From contig JAUQPH010000005.1 in NCBI GenBank assembly GCA_030550455.1, forward strand, positions 62,001 through 126,000: a stretch of DNA of 64,000 nucleotides, read 5' to 3'. Below are positions 62,061-64,000 of the stretch, one piece after another. The translations under genes and the position numbers were made by a program. The notes below the pieces were generated by a model. The model made no database searches. It was not told the DNA's origin and saw only the letters and a program-made list of their open reading frames with translations. The stretch is from Thermoproteota archaeon (GTDB lineage: Archaea; Thermoproteota; Thermoprotei_A; Sulfolobales; NBVN01). How positions within the stretch are numbered: the first letter of the stretch is position 1; each line of letters begins with the position of its first letter.

Positions 62061-62084
62061 ACTACGAGTTGAAATCCGTAGTTT
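62059..62084 (+). terminator. hairpin at end of MoxR/VWA operon
   Basis: AAACTACG (62059-62066) and CGTAGTTT (62077-62084) form a perfect 8-bp stem around a 10-base loop, followed by T. It starts within the VWA stop codon. Crenarchaeal termination usually relies on pyrimidine tracts, so the role is a guess. Confidence 0.4.
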
Positions 62085-62217
62085 TGACCGTATTCACGCA
62101 CGGAAACAGCGAGATAACGAAGAACAGTTAATGCGTTATAAACTTTGATTAATGTGTGCCGGACTGATTCTTTTACTCGCTCTTCCGAGTCGTCTACTGC
62201 CAGCTAGGTCTATGTCT

Positions 62218-63387
62218 TTATAGAGCTATTAACCCCATGACTACAGCTTTTCGAGCACCAGTTGCTCTGGGCACGTTATTAGGTATACCACTTAATGCTT
62301 CATGAGTAAGTACAGCCATTCCCAAGGCTTCTTTAAACTTAGAATCTACCCCCAGTTCTTCATGTAGCAGAAGTCTAAGGCCTCTTTTGCGTAACTCTCT
62401 CTCAAGCTCGCGGACTATGAACTTGTTTCTCACGCCCCCACCACCTAGGATGACCTCTGAAAACCTCCTTTTGGGGTTCTTTAGTACGTACTTATCGTAG
62501 TTATAGACTATGCTCTTTACCGTAAGCATAGATACTGTCGCAACGATATCTTCTTTTGTCAACCCCATTCTAAAGCCTTTTTTAATTACGTAGTTAGCAA
62601 AACTGCGACCGAACTCTCTCCTACCGGCAGTCTTCGGTGGCGGTGCCTTTATGAACCAGTGGTTCATAAGTTCCTCTAGTAAGGCGTCGCTCGGACTTCC
62701 CTTAGCGGCTGTAGTACCATCAACGTCTAGATCGGTAGCAAAGAGAGTCCTCATAACTTCGTCGATTACCATGTTACCTGGACCAGTATCGAATGCGTAA
62801 ACTTCAGATAAGCTAGCATTTGGAGGTAGAACAGTTACGTTAGCTATCCCACCAATATTTTGAACTAATCTACCAACTGTTTTAGAAGTTAACAGAGCCC
62901 AATCTACGTACGCTATAATGGGTGCTCCATGTCCACCTGCGGCAACATCCCTACTCCTAAAGTCTCCTACAGTAATTAACCCGGTGTTCTCAGCTATAAC
63001 AGACAGATTACCGATTTGAAGAGAGCACCTAGTTAGCGTGTTCCCTACTTTAGTATATTCTGGCATGTGGTATATCGTCTGCCCATGAGACCCGATAGCA
63101 TCTACTTCGGAAGTACTTATAGCACTACTCTCAAGTACTTCAATTATGGCCTTAGAGAATAAGTGTCCAATAACAAAGCTTAAAACACATATATCCTCAG
63201 CGCAACCTCTCTCCGAGCTATAAAGTATTCTTCTTTTCACATCAGTCGGGTATGGTAAAACTCCTTTAGAAATAAGTCTCCACTTAATACTCCTCCCGTG
63301 ACCCTCTAGGCTAACTACGACAACGTCGACGCCGTCAGCGCTAGTTCCGGACATAGCGCCAATAATCAACCTGCTTTCTTTATCCAT
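62218..63387 (-). CDS. anmK: anhydro-N-acetylmuramic acid kinase homolog
   Basis: 389 aa from ATG 63387, whose MDKESRLIIGAMSGTSADGVDVV matches the usual AnmK start. Other motifs: IGSHGQTIYHMPE, VGDFRSRDVAAGGHGAPII, VQNIGGIANVTVLPP, FDTGPGNMVIDEV and the late VILGGGGVRNKFIV. The bacterial enzyme phosphorylates and opens 1,6-anhydroMurNAc during cell-wall recycling; archaea have no murein, so the substrate here must differ. Upstream in-frame ATG codons at 63417 and 63501 extend into the structured leader. Confidence 0.9.
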   Translation of the reverse strand: MDKESRLIIGAMSGTSADGVDVVVVSLEGHGRSIKWRLISKGVLPYPTDVKRRILYSSERGCAEDICVLSFVIGHLFSKAIIEVLESSAISTSEVDAIGSHGQTIYHMPEYTKVGNTLTRCSLQIGNLSVIAENTGLITVGDFRSRDVAAGGHGAPIIAYVDWALLTSKTVGRLVQNIGGIANVTVLPPNASLSEVYAFDTGPGNMVIDEVMRTLFATDLDVDGTTAAKGSPSDALLEELMNHWFIKAPPPKTAGRREFGRSFANYVIKKGFRMGLTKEDIVATVSMLTVKSIVYNYDKYVLKNPKRRFSEVILGGGGVRNKFIVRELERELRKRGLRLLLHEELGVDSKFKEALGMAVLTHEALSGIPNNVPRATGARKAVVMGLIAL

Positions 63388-63499
63388 CACCTGAGAGAGC
63401 CTGAGAGCTAAGTTCATAAGGTACTCCGCAGATAACTGTTTTAATGGAAGAATAAAATCTGGAGTTTGGGTTTCGAGTCGGTTGATGTTGTTTGCTGCC

Positions 63500-63700
63500 A
63501 ACCCTCGACTTCACAGACCTCGGGGCATCTTTCATCGGTGCCCACCTCGTCGGTCTCCACTCGTTCAGGGTAACCCCAACCCACAGCTTCCCTTCATATA
63601 GCTCGAGTTCACAGCTGTGGAGAAAGCCCACATCTTGGCGCTAGATGCCCCACCCACTTAAGTCTTTGCTACGCACCCGCATTGCGGACGAGCACAACCC
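63500..63700 (-). ncRNA. structured leader or ncRNA upstream of anmK
   Basis: On the minus strand, GGGGCATCT-type pairing: plus 63522-63530 (GGGGCATCT) is complementary to 63643-63651 (AGATGCCCC), 9 bp spanning 112 bases. Inside, CCACAGCT (63581-63588) pairs with AGCTGTGG (63613-63620), 8 bp. CCGC/GCGG lies at 63677-63687. GC content is higher than in the flanks. TATA-like ACTTTATCG (minus strand, about 63704-63712) precedes it. No SRP, RNase P, 5S or tRNA signature. The boundaries are estimates. Confidence 0.45.
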
Positions 63701-63797
63701 ACGATAAAGTAACTAACATCAACCCTTACGAACCTTCATAAAACTGAAATAGCTGCACGAGGCAGCTCGCTGTGGAGTGATTCTATAATCGTGCTTA

Positions 63798-64000
63798 TCA
63801 GCGTGGTGTCTCTAGCGTGCTTAGGTTGTAAGTTAAAAGCCTTTCCAGGTTAGTCATATAGATGTTCGTGAGGCTGTAGCTAAGTAATGATGAGAGAATG
63901 AAGGGTCCTATGTATGAAGTCAGTACGTACATAATTATTCTTCTTCTATGAAATACTTTAAGTTCGGAAGCCAAGCCTACACCTAATATCGAAGAGAACA
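63798..64000 (-). CDS. partial membrane protein, C-terminal end
   Basis: An open frame enters from the right edge and ends at TGA (63798-63800), giving 67 codons. It contains a hydrophobic helix (IIMYVLTSYIGPFILSSLLSYSL) preceded by VFHRRR, a positive-inside signature, and ends with a polar tail. The start lies outside the window and no family can be assigned. Confidence 0.45.
   Translation of the reverse strand, partial: FSSILGVGLASELKVFHRRRIIMYVLTSYIGPFILSSLLSYSLTNIYMTNLERLLTYNLSTLETPR

Noticed and set aside
63380-63631. 83-codon ORF overlapping the anmK leader
   Set aside because: It coincides with the base-paired region and its translation has no recognisable features; probably a shadow.

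Overview
The window is a gene-dense chromosomal segment of a crenarchaeote (Thermoproteota, Thermoprotei-like). RadA, archaeal DnaG, topoisomerase VI, a crenarchaeal-type PolB, a TFE-beta-like factor, type-4 uracil-DNA glycosylase, GEK1-type D-aminoacyl-tRNA deacylase, archaeal CCA-adding enzyme, AglB/AglH-type N-glycosylation genes and archaeal AMP phosphorylase all point there. So do intron-bearing tRNA genes, a C/D-box sRNA and TATA boxes about 26 bases ahead of leaderless start codons. I could not name a genus. No rRNA, CRISPR array or intact transposon was seen.

Layout. 0-7 kb: prepilin peptidase, radA, thyX, a DMT transporter, an Ldh2-type dehydrogenase, dnaG and two Cys-rich unknowns. 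7.5-8.3 kb is non-coding and contains a probable structured RNA. 8.3-15 kb: dtd2, udg4, a rhomboid protease, an HhH-GPD/Fe-S protein, a MobB/Fe-S fusion, an HD hydrolase and tRNA-Pro. 15.3-19.7 kb: an apparent three-gene unit of OPT-like transporter, FtsX-like membrane protein and CitG-like protein; the last has no canonical start. 19.7-24.1 kb: PIN-ATPase, tRNA-Leu, tRNA-Arg, a SWIM protein and a Wzx-type flippase. 24.4-31.4 kb: elp3, a GINS-like gene, a TFE-beta-like gene, a C/D sRNA, top6B, top6A, deoC and a class II aldolase. 31.5-36.2 kb: threonine ammonia-lyase, aglH, then a pterin cofactor operon (mptG, mptE, DUF447, small ORF). 36.2-37.0 kb: decayed IS200/IS605 remains. 37-39.2 kb: ferredoxin and aldehyde ferredoxin oxidoreductase. 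39.3-49.8 kb: cca, thpR, a small ABC pair, AMP phosphorylase, aglB, an amidohydrolase and an M28 peptidase. 49.9-55.9 kb: membrane and wHTH unknowns, a PHP phosphoesterase with a likely AUA start, an ADP-forming acyl-CoA synthetase, a PRTase-like regulator, initiator tRNA-Met and an M20 peptidase. 56.2-64 kb: polB, a HEPN-like protein, a MoxR/VWA pair, and anmK behind a structured leader; a partial membrane-protein gene runs off the right edge.

Functional themes: DNA replication and repair (radA, dnaG, udg, GINS-like, top6AB, polB), tRNA maturation and quality control (dtd2, elp3, cca, thpR, four tRNAs), surface glycosylation (aglH, aglB, flippase), a tetrahydropterin-type cofactor pathway, and nucleoside/nucleotide salvage (thyX, AMP phosphorylase, deoC).

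Most novel-looking items: structured non-coding segments upstream of dtd2 and anmK; two genes without ATG/GTG/TTG starts, one with a well-spaced Shine-Dalgarno before an in-frame AUA; a 54-codon gene heading the pterin operon; and the OPT/FtsX/CitG-like cluster. Identifications rest on reading motifs by eye; no database search was possible.
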